A stretch of 37,343 nt of DNA from the NCBI GenBank assembly GCA_900299325.1, contig OMJK01000178.1, positions 1-37,343 of the forward strand, read 5' to 3'. The translations under genes were made by a program, and so were the position numbers. Positions within the stretch are counted from its first letter, which is position 1. Each line of letters begins with the position of its first letter. Positions 29,936-37,343 of the stretch are shown here, in pieces. Below the pieces are notes generated by a model. That model was given only the letters and a program-made list of their open reading frames with translations, was not told where the DNA came from and did no database searches. The DNA is from Nitrospiraceae bacterium (GTDB lineage: Bacteria > Nitrospirota > Nitrospiria > Nitrospirales > Nitrospiraceae).

Positions 29936-30256
29936 ATGTGGATGAACACTGAACAGAGAGGTAGGACGTTAAGTCGCGCTCGAAGATATGCTGCTCTCGG
30001 CATACTAGGGGGGGTTTTTCTGTGTGGTGGAGTTATAGGCATGTGGATCGGTGAAACCTTGATCAAATTGATGCAAGGTGGGGTTACCAATGTCCAAGAG
30101 AGATTATTATCTCCGGCACGCCCAGCGGAAGGTATTGGTGGGTTGGTAGGTATTGTTTTAGGATTTGCTGCAGGTTATTGGGGTTGGAAGAAATTCAGTC
30201 TTGGAATTGGGTTTCTGTCCCCAGCGCAATTGGAGGAGCTATATAAACCGGAATAG
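29936..30256 (+). CDS. Small hypothetical membrane protein in an AT-richer patch
   Basis: 106 aa with two hydrophobic segments; local composition clearly less GC-rich than neighbours. Confidence 0.5.
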   Translation: MWMNTEQRGRTLSRARRYAALGILGGVFLCGGVIGMWIGETLIKLMQGGVTNVQERLLSPARPAEGIGGLVGIVLGFAAGYWGWKKFSLGIGFLSPAQLEELYKPE

Positions 30257-30331
30257 TGAGTAACGAGAAAAGATGTCAGGAGCCATTTATTGTCTGGACG
30301 ATAGGTGAGGGCTCGTTCTTTAACCGCTTTT

Positions 30332-30697
30332 TTATCGTCCAGTGCCGAGCCCGCCCAAGAGCGGCATGAGGCTTTCTGTGCCGGGTCCTTTGCCGTCGCG
30401 CATTGCGTCGCTGAGTTCGTCGAGCAGCCGGCCGGCTTCGGGGTTGACGGATTTGAGTTTGTCGCCGAGGTGTCCGGATAGCAGTTCCCGCTGCACGTCC
30501 GCTTCCGAAAGTTTTCCGTCCTTGATGCTCTGATCCAACATCTGCGCGAGTGCTTGAACTTTCGCATACATGTCCGGCGGCAGACGGTTCAGAATACTCG
30601 CCGCGCCCTGCTGGCCGGTCATTTGAGCGATAGATGACGGGCTAACGAGACTCAAGCCCGCGATCAACACGCATCCAACCGTCAGAAGCTGTTTCAT
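30332..30697 (-). CDS. Secreted hypothetical protein
   Basis: Signal peptide MKQLLTVGCVLIAGLSLVSPSSIAQ plus helical domain. Confidence 0.6.
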   Translation of the reverse strand: MKQLLTVGCVLIAGLSLVSPSSIAQMTGQQGAASILNRLPPDMYAKVQALAQMLDQSIKDGKLSEADVQRELLSGHLGDKLKSVNPEAGRLLDELSDAMRDGKGPGTESLMPLLGGLGTGR

Positions 30698-30845
30698 GTG
30701 CGCCTCCAGTCGATGAAGTCTGCTGAGTCTATTGTCTCCGACTCAGAGTCCGGCACACACAAAAAACACGATTTCATGTGGCTTCGAAAATGGTACAGAC
30801 CATACCCTCGCTCCTGTGGGGAGAGGGGAGGGTGAGGGGAATGAG

Positions 30846-32267
30846 CTAGAACTGAGACTCAATACTGGACGGAGTTTTGTTCAGGACAGTGGCAGCAGCG
30901 CGGGAGAGAGCGGCGTCGTGCTTGTGATCCAGTGAGAACAGGCGGAACTGGATGAGGCGGGTCGGCAGCAGATCCAGAAATTCTTCCAGCGGCTCGGTGG
31001 AGACGCCTTTCGTGCCCGGATCGTAGACATAGAGCGGATTGCCGCGCCGGTCCTTCGGATCGGGCCGCGGGTCCAGCGGGGCCATGTCGACGCGGAACTC
31101 CACGTTCTTGAGATCGGCCGGCAGTTCCTTCGCAATCTGCTTCTCGAAATACTCATGGCCCGGAAAGGCCATGCCGCGCTCCTGCCCCTTTTCCTTGAGC
31201 ACCGTGCTGTAGGCCATCTTCCACTTCACGTCACGATCCAGAATCCGGCCCCATTCCAGCCCCAGCCGGCGCCGCGCGTTCTGGCGGGAGGATTTCCATT
31301 GCCGGACTTCTTCGAGCAGCGACCAGTCGGTCAACGTCAGGTAGTCGTCCATCGCGTTGCGCGGATCGCGCGGGCGCAGCAGCTTCATGGTGTCGCCGAA
31401 GATGTCGCGCAGGTGAATGTCGATGGCCCTGGTCGTCCGATGAAAGTAGACGTTCGAATAGAGGTACATGCGGGTGTTCAGGAACATTTGTAACGCCGGC
31501 AGGCCGGTCTTGTGAATCGTGAAGCCCTTGTCGGTGATGATGGTGTAGTGGATAAGCCGCGTGAGATCGACGGGGCCGACGGCGACGCCGCACATGTACG
31601 AATCACGCAGGACGTAATCCAAGTTGTCGCCGGTGTAGCTGCCGGAAATGACCGGCTGGAGCATGTTCAGCCAGCGCGGGAGTTTGGAGTTGTCTTTCCC
31701 TTTCTCTTTCAGAATCAGATGAGCGATCTGCGCCGGGTCGAGGGATTCGCCCTTTTCGAACGGCCCGGACGGGCTGCGGCGGATCTTCTTGATGATCGGG
31801 CCGAGATGGTCGCGAATGATGATCTGGCCCAGTTTTTCATGAGTCAGATGAAACCCGTGAAGATAATTCTCGTCGAAGAAGTGACAGAACGGGCCGTGTC
31901 CGATGTCGTGGAGGAGGGCGGTCACGCGCAGCAGTCCCTCGATGTAGTTGGCCGACGGCGCATCCGGCACGGCTTTTTTGAGGAATGGGTAGAGATGCCG
32001 GGCGAACCGTCCCGCTACGTGCATGGTGCCTAGCGAATGCACGAAGCGCGTGTGCTCGGCGGAGGGGTAGACCCACCGGGCGCTTTGCAGTTGATAGATG
32101 TACCGGAGGCGCTGCACCCACGGCGAGTCGATCAAATCCTTCTCGGTGCATTCGTGCGGATCGGGGACGGCGAACGGCACGGTGAAGGTGACGTACTTAT
32201 GAATGGGGTCGGCGATCAGCGCTGATCCGTCGTAGGGGGCGTGGGTCGGTTTTTCCACCCGGCTCAT
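30846..32267 (-). CDS. HD-domain phosphohydrolase (dNTPase/SAMHD1-like family)
   Basis: HTRFVHSLGTMHVAGRFARHLYP, LLHDIGHGPFCHFFDENYL, YTGDNLDYVLRDSYMCGV. Confidence 0.9.
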   Translation of the reverse strand: MSRVEKPTHAPYDGSALIADPIHKYVTFTVPFAVPDPHECTEKDLIDSPWVQRLRYIYQLQSARWVYPSAEHTRFVHSLGTMHVAGRFARHLYPFLKKAVPDAPSANYIEGLLRVTALLHDIGHGPFCHFFDENYLHGFHLTHEKLGQIIIRDHLGPIIKKIRRSPSGPFEKGESLDPAQIAHLILKEKGKDNSKLPRWLNMLQPVISGSYTGDNLDYVLRDSYMCGVAVGPVDLTRLIHYTIITDKGFTIHKTGLPALQMFLNTRMYLYSNVYFHRTTRAIDIHLRDIFGDTMKLLRPRDPRNAMDDYLTLTDWSLLEEVRQWKSSRQNARRRLGLEWGRILDRDVKWKMAYSTVLKEKGQERGMAFPGHEYFEKQIAKELPADLKNVEFRVDMAPLDPRPDPKDRRGNPLYVYDPGTKGVSTEPLEEFLDLLPTRLIQFRLFSLDHKHDAALSRAAATVLNKTPSSIESQF

Positions 32268-32288
32268 GGCGCGGGCATCTTAGCCCAC

Positions 32289-32768
32289 TCAGTCGCGGGG
32301 CGGCAATGGCTCGTGCTGGTGTGGGGCGGCGGCGCGACGGTGCTTCGTGACGAAATAATAGGCGGCGGGATAGGCCAGAACTGCGCCGAGGACGCTCAGG
32401 ATCGTGCTGCCCACCACGAACGGCAGGGCATAGGGCTGCACCTGATCGTAAATGGCCATCGCACTGAGATCGCTCCAATCGAAGGGCGGCGGGTCCGGCA
32501 GGCCGAGGAGGCGGGTGCCGATCCAAAAGGTCAGGCCGAGCACCGGGACGATCGTCCACGGGTTGTTGACGGACAGGCCGAGGAACACCGCCAGATAGTT
32601 CAAGCCGAACCACCAGGCGCAGAACATGGCGATGATCGTATGCAGGCCGTAGGGCGCGGAGAACGTGAGAAAAACTCCCATTGCAAACGCGAGGGCCGTT
32701 CGCTGCGGCGATTCCTGTAAATGCAGCACTTGTTTGAGTGTGGATTGGAAGCGTGCGGGTGAGAACAC
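32289..32768 (-). CDS. DUF2062 membrane protein
   Basis: ESPQRTALAFAMGVFLTFSAPYGLHTIIAMFCAWWFGLNYLAVFLGLSVNNPWT. Confidence 0.85.
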   Translation of the reverse strand: MFSPARFQSTLKQVLHLQESPQRTALAFAMGVFLTFSAPYGLHTIIAMFCAWWFGLNYLAVFLGLSVNNPWTIVPVLGLTFWIGTRLLGLPDPPPFDWSDLSAMAIYDQVQPYALPFVVGSTILSVLGAVLAYPAAYYFVTKHRRAAAPHQHEPLPPRD

Positions 32769-32777
32769 GACGGCAGC

Positions 32778-33809
32778 TCAGTGGAAATGTTCGTAACTGG
32801 TCACAGGGAGTGGCCGGACTGATCCATTCGGATATGTTGCGCGGAGGCCTTCGCTTCGCGGGCGAATCGTTCCGATGCGAGTGATACGGCTGCCCCGGTT
32901 TCTTGCCAGTCGTTCGATGCGGGCCTGGTGCTGCGGAGCCACGGTAAAGAGTAATTCATAATCTTCTCCGCCGGCCAGTGCAAGCTGCATGGCATCGCAC
33001 CGTTCAGCCTTAGCATAGGCGCGGCAGGCAGCGGAAATCGGAAGCAGGCGGAGGTCCAGCAGCGCGCCGGTGCGGCTTTCTTCGCAGATATGCCGGAGAT
33101 CGCCGGAGAGGCCGTCGGAAATGTCGATGGCGGCCGTCGCCAGCCGATTCGTGCTGAGTAGTTGTCCAAAGCGGCAGTGCGCGATGGGGCGGCGATGCCG
33201 GCCGATCAAGAAGCGGCGTGCGGCAGCAGCGAGACGCGATGCGCCCGCCCGCGTCCGGCGGGACAGCAGTGCCAGGCCCGCCCGAGAATCTCCGAGTGTG
33301 CCGGTCACGTAAATCGCATCGCCGACGCGCGCCCCGCTGCGCAGCAGAGCGGTGCCGGCCGGTACCGTACCGGTGACGGTGACGCTGATGAAGAGGCCAT
33401 GCGCGGAGGCAGAGGTATCGCCGCCGATCAACGAAACGCGATAGGGGCGGCAGGCCGCCATGAGGCCGCGATAGAGGCGCAGGATGTTCGCTTCCGTTGT
33501 GGATGCGGGAACGGCCAGCGCCACGAGGATATGTTCCGGCCGCGCGCCCATGGCGGCGGCGTCGCTCAAATTGGCCATCGCGGCTTTGTAACCGACGTCT
33601 TCAAAGGAAGCCGTGCGGAGGTCGAAGTGGATGCCTTCAGCCAGCAGGTCGGTGGTCAACACCAGATGGCGGCCTGCCGGGATTGTGGCGATGGCGGCGT
33701 CGTCGCCGATGCCGCGGACAATGGACGGTCCGCCGCGTCCGAACCGCCGGTGCAGGGTGCGGATGAGGGAAAATTCCTGGAGAGGGCGTTTGGCCTTCGG
33801 GCGGGCCAC
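32778..33809 (-). CDS. thiL: Thiamine-monophosphate kinase
   Basis: GIGDDAAIATIPAGRHLVLTTDLLAEGIHFDL, ANLSDAAAMGARPEHILVALAVP, IGGDTSAS, AIDISDGLSGDL, GGEDYELLFTV. Confidence 0.96.
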   Translation of the reverse strand: MARPKAKRPLQEFSLIRTLHRRFGRGGPSIVRGIGDDAAIATIPAGRHLVLTTDLLAEGIHFDLRTASFEDVGYKAAMANLSDAAAMGARPEHILVALAVPASTTEANILRLYRGLMAACRPYRVSLIGGDTSASAHGLFISVTVTGTVPAGTALLRSGARVGDAIYVTGTLGDSRAGLALLSRRTRAGASRLAAAARRFLIGRHRRPIAHCRFGQLLSTNRLATAAIDISDGLSGDLRHICEESRTGALLDLRLLPISAACRAYAKAERCDAMQLALAGGEDYELLFTVAPQHQARIERLARNRGSRITRIGTIRPRSEGLRATYPNGSVRPLPVTSYEHFH

Positions 33810-33819
33810 GGCAACACCG

Positions 33820-36333
33820 CTACGGACGATGGATGACAGGCGGCATGAGCGTCGCGTGCGCCGGACGGCCTGCCGGCGAGCGCCGGTGCGAGGCCGGGCG
33901 AACCGGCTTGCTCCGGGCCGCGGTCGGCGGCGACGACTGCGGTTTCGACGCCGCGGGCGCCGGCTTCTTTCGCCGGAGTGCGATCTTCATCACATCGTCC
34001 ATGGTTTCGGCATAGGCGATGGCGATGCCTTTCAGCAGGTGCTTGGGAATTTCTTCCAGGTCCTTCTTGTTGCGGCGCGGCAGGATGACGGTGCTCAACT
34101 TGGCCCGTTTGGCCGCCAGGATTTTTTCCTTCAGCCCGCCGATCGGCAACACCCGCCCGCGCAGCGTAATCTCGCCCGTCATGGCCAGGTCCCGTCGCGC
34201 GGGTATGCCCGATAGCGCCGATGCGATGGCGGTGGCCATCGTGATGCCGGCGGACGGGCCGTCTTTCGGAATAGCGCCGGCCGGAACGTGGATGTGGAGA
34301 TCCTGCTTGCTGAACATGTCGGGATCGATGTGGAGCGTCTTCTCGCGGGACCGCACGTAGCTCAGTGCCGCCTGCGCGGATTCCTTCATCACATCGCCGA
34401 GATGGCCGGTGAGCGTCAACTGGCCTTTTCCCTTCATCACCGTGGCCTCAATGTACAGGACATCGCCGCCTGATTCGGTCCAGGCCAGGCCGGTGGCCAC
34501 GCCGACTTCGTCCTTCTCCAACTCGGACTCGGGTACATGTTTCGGCACGCCGAGGTACGTGTGCAGATTGCCGGGATTGACCGGAAAGCCTTGGCCCTTG
34601 CCCTCCGCCACCTTCTTGGCGACCTTGCGCATGACGTTGGCGATCTCGCGTTCCAGATTCCGCACGCCCGCTTCGCGGGTGTAATTCGAAATGATCTGTC
34701 GGATCGCCGGCTCGACGATGCGAACGTGCTTGTCCGTGATCCCGTGTTCGTTGAGTTGGCGGGGGATCAGATACTTCTGTGCGATGCCGAGTTTTTCTGC
34801 CTCGGTGTAGCCGGGGATTTCGATGATCTCCATCCGGTCGCGCAGCGCGGGGAGAATCGGGTCGATCAGGTTCGCCGTGGTGATGAACATCACCTCGGTC
34901 AGATCGAACGGCACGCCCAGGTAATGATCGGTGAAGGCGCTGTTCTGCTCCGGGTCGAGCACTTCGAGCAGCGCCGCCGAGGGATCGCCGCGGAAATCCA
35001 TGCCGACCTTGTCGACTTCGTCCAGCATGAAGACCGGATTGCTCGTCCCGGCCTGTTTCATGCCCTGGATGATGCGGCCGGGCAGGGCGCCGACGTAGGT
35101 CCGGCGATGCCCGCGGATTTCCGCTTCATCGCGCACGCCGCCCAGACTGATGCGCACGAATTCGCGGCCGAGCGAGCGCGCAATCGATTTGCCCAGCGAC
35201 GTTTTCCCGACGCCGGGGGGGCCGACGAAGCAGAGAATCGGGCCCTTCATCTTCTCTTTCAGCTTGCGGACGGCCAGGTATTCCAGGATGCGCTCTTTGA
35301 CCTTTTCCAGATCGTAATGGTCTTCGTTCAGCACTTTGTGCGCCGCCTTGAGGTCGAGGTTGTCCTTCGACTTTTTCGACCAGGGCAGCTCCACCATCCA
35401 CTCCAGATAGGTCCGCACCGTGGCGGACTCGGCCGTGTCCGGATGCATTTTTTCAAGGCGCTTGAGTTGCTTTTCGGCCTCCTTCAACACTTTCTCGGGC
35501 ATCTTGGCGTCTTTGATGCGCTTGCGGAATTCCGTCACTTCCTCCGCGCGCTCGTCCAGTTCGCCCAGTTCTTTCTGAATCGCCTTGAGCTGCTCGCGCA
35601 GGAAGTACTCGCGCTGGGTCTTGTCCATCTCGCCCTTGGCCTGCGCCTGGATCTTCTGCTGCATGGACAGGACCTCGATCTCCTTGCCCAGGATGTCGCT
35701 GACCTGGCGCAGCCGCTGGATCGGATCGATGATTTCCAGCACGGCCTGCGTGGCATCGACCTTGAGCCCGAGGTTCGAGGCCACCATGTCGGCGAGCCGG
35801 CCCGGCTCCTCGAGATTCTCGATCACCACCATGACGTCCGGGATGAGCACCTTGCCCAGGCTCACGATGCGCTCGATCTGTTCCTTGACCGTGCGCATGA
35901 CGGCTTCGGATTCCAGCGTCGTGGCGGCGGGTTTGGAGTCGGGGAGCTTGTCGATCCGCACCGAGTAGTAGGGGGCGGTCTGGATGTAATCGGTGACTTT
36001 GCCCTTGGCAATGCCCTGCACCAGGATTTTGATCCGCTCGTCCGGCAGCTTCAGCATCCGCATGACGATGCCGACGGTGCCGATCGCATGGATGTCTTCC
36101 GGTTTCGGATTTTCCAGGTCGAGCGCCTTCTGGGTTGCGAGGAAGATCATCCGGTTGCCCGCCAGCGCCGCCTCGATGGCCTTGATCGACATCTCGCGGC
36201 CGACGAACAGCGGCAGCACCATGTACGGGAACACGACGATGTCACGGACCGGCAGGAGCGGGAGCTGGTCCGGAATCTCGACGTTCTGCGGGGGTTGGAC
36301 TTCCTGATCGTTTTGTTCCTTGGGGTCGCTCAT
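33820..36333 (-). CDS. lon: ATP-dependent protease Lon
   Basis: [74 protein letters not shown] catalytic Ser, [13 protein letters not shown] Lys. Confidence 0.98.
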   Translation of the reverse strand: MSDPKEQNDQEVQPPQNVEIPDQLPLLPVRDIVVFPYMVLPLFVGREMSIKAIEAALAGNRMIFLATQKALDLENPKPEDIHAIGTVGIVMRMLKLPDERIKILVQGIAKGKVTDYIQTAPYYSVRIDKLPDSKPAATTLESEAVMRTVKEQIERIVSLGKVLIPDVMVVIENLEEPGRLADMVASNLGLKVDATQAVLEIIDPIQRLRQVSDILGKEIEVLSMQQKIQAQAKGEMDKTQREYFLREQLKAIQKELGELDERAEEVTEFRKRIKDAKMPEKVLKEAEKQLKRLEKMHPDTAESATVRTYLEWMVELPWSKKSKDNLDLKAAHKVLNEDHYDLEKVKERILEYLAVRKLKEKMKGPILCFVGPPGVGKTSLGKSIARSLGREFVRISLGGVRDEAEIRGHRRTYVGALPGRIIQGMKQAGTSNPVFMLDEVDKVGMDFRGDPSAALLEVLDPEQNSAFTDHYLGVPFDLTEVMFITTANLIDPILPALRDRMEIIEIPGYTEAEKLGIAQKYLIPRQLNEHGITDKHVRIVEPAIRQIISNYTREAGVRNLEREIANVMRKVAKKVAEGKGQGFPVNPGNLHTYLGVPKHVPESELEKDEVGVATGLAWTESGGDVLYIEATVMKGKGQLTLTGHLGDVMKESAQAALSYVRSREKTLHIDPDMFSKQDLHIHVPAGAIPKDGPSAGITMATAIASALSGIPARRDLAMTGEITLRGRVLPIGGLKEKILAAKRAKLSTVILPRRNKKDLEEIPKHLLKGIAIAYAETMDDVMKIALRRKKPAPAASKPQSSPPTAARSKPVRPASHRRSPAGRPAHATLMPPVIHRP

Positions 36334-36421
36334 GAGTGCGCTATCCTTCTCGTCTCGGCCGGGTGAAGGTCGTGTCTACACTCTCTTTAACAGCCGGTGG
36401 GGCAAAATGCCAGCGATACAG

Positions 36422-37318
36422 TTATCTCCGGCGGCTGCCGGCGGCAGTTCGCATCCGTCCGGTGAGATAATCGGTAAAATCGGGTCCCAATGACGGATTC
36501 TTGAGCGCAAATTCCACGGTGGCGATCAGGAAACCCAATTTGTCTCCGGCATCGTGGCGCTGCCCTTCGACCTCATGGGCGAACATGGGCGATTTCCTGG
36601 CCAATTCCTTCAGCGCATCGGTCAGTTGGATTTCGCCGTTTTTGCCCGGCTTGGTTTTGCGCAGAATGGGGAAAATTTCGGGTGGCAGCACGTAGCGTCC
36701 GATCACGGCGAGCGTGGAGGGGGCTTCGGCCGGCGCCGGTTTTTCGACCAGGTTCTCGACCAGGTGCAGCCCACGCGCGAGCCGCTTCGGCTGCACGATT
36801 CCGTAGCGGCTGACATCCGCTTTCGGAACGTCCTGAACGCCCAGGACGGCGCCGTTCCGCTTCTTGTAGACGTGAATCAGTTGGGCCAGCGCCGGCACCG
36901 GGGCATCGATGATCTCGTCGCCCAGGATGACCGCGAACGGTTCGTCGCCGATCAGATGCTGGGCGCACAGCACGGCGTGTCCCAGGCCCAGCGCCTCCGG
37001 CTGCCGTACGTAGCAGAAATTCGCGAGGCTCGAGATCCGGCGGATCTGCTCCAGCATCTGGCTTTTGCCGGTTCCCTTCAGATTTTCTTCCAGTTCCACC
37101 GAACGGTCGAAGTGGTCTTCGATGGCCCGTTTGCCGCGCCCGGTGACGACGATGATGTCTTCGATGCCGGCGGCGACGGCTTCCTCGACGGTGTACTGGA
37201 TCAGCGGTTTGTCCACCAGCGGCAGCATCTCTTTGGGCGAGGCCTTGGTGGCGGGCAGGAAGCGGGTGCCGAGTCCGGCGGCCGGGATGACGGCCTTTCT
37301 GACGGTCTGTCGGGACAT
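36422..37318 (-). CDS. galU: UTP--glucose-1-phosphate uridylyltransferase
   Basis: RKAVIPAAGLGTRFLPATKASPKEMLPLVDKPLIQYTVEEAVAAGIEDIIVVTGRGKRAIEDHFD. Confidence 0.97.
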   Translation of the reverse strand: MSRQTVRKAVIPAAGLGTRFLPATKASPKEMLPLVDKPLIQYTVEEAVAAGIEDIIVVTGRGKRAIEDHFDRSVELEENLKGTGKSQMLEQIRRISSLANFCYVRQPEALGLGHAVLCAQHLIGDEPFAVILGDEIIDAPVPALAQLIHVYKKRNGAVLGVQDVPKADVSRYGIVQPKRLARGLHLVENLVEKPAPAEAPSTLAVIGRYVLPPEIFPILRKTKPGKNGEIQLTDALKELARKSPMFAHEVEGQRHDAGDKLGFLIATVEFALKNPSLGPDFTDYLTGRMRTAAGSRRR

Positions 37319-37343
37319 CGAACGGATACTATGTGATGGGTCA

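Noticed and set aside
34537-36366. 609-aa plus-strand ORF antisense to lon
   Set aside because: Shadow ORF; Lon on the minus strand is certain.
36334-36420. CIRCE/heat-shock element upstream of lon
   Set aside because: Only a partial GAGTGCGCTA-like half-site; no TTAGCACTC-N9-GAGTGCTAA.

Overview
High-GC bacterial chromosomal segment. Gene content suggests a Nitrospira-like Nitrospirota genome (inference; no 16S or database search available). From left to right it carries: the N-terminal part of uvrA (minus strand, running off the left edge); small membrane/CPBP-like genes; a TolC-family outer-membrane protein; an M28 peptidase; an RRM protein with a strong terminator; uvrB; ffh-rpsP-rimM-trmD-rplS-rnhB-yraN; ftsE-ftsX-envC-ctpA; thiS-thiG-thiE; a complete actinobacterial-type 20S proteasome/pupylation locus (ARC/Mpa ATPase, dop, prcB, prcA, pafA) with a translationally coupled M23 peptidase; then an AT-richer patch, an HD-domain protein, DUF2062, thiL, lon and galU. 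The main points of interest are: (1) the pupylation locus has no room for a Pup/UBact gene at its usual place between dop and prcB; (2) the ThiS ubiquitin-fold protein next to it has residues beyond its Gly-Gly (…GGGSGR); (3) a perfect palindrome lies over the candidate pafA -35 element; (4) a symmetric bidirectional -10 lies between tolC and a divergent secreted protein gene; (5) a 31-aa uORF overlaps the likely ARC start as GTGA; (6) a structured leader precedes ffh; (7) there are a stand-alone PolX-type HhH protein and a CPBP protein with degenerate catalytic motifs. All calls come from reading the sequence and the supplied ORF translations; no searches were run.
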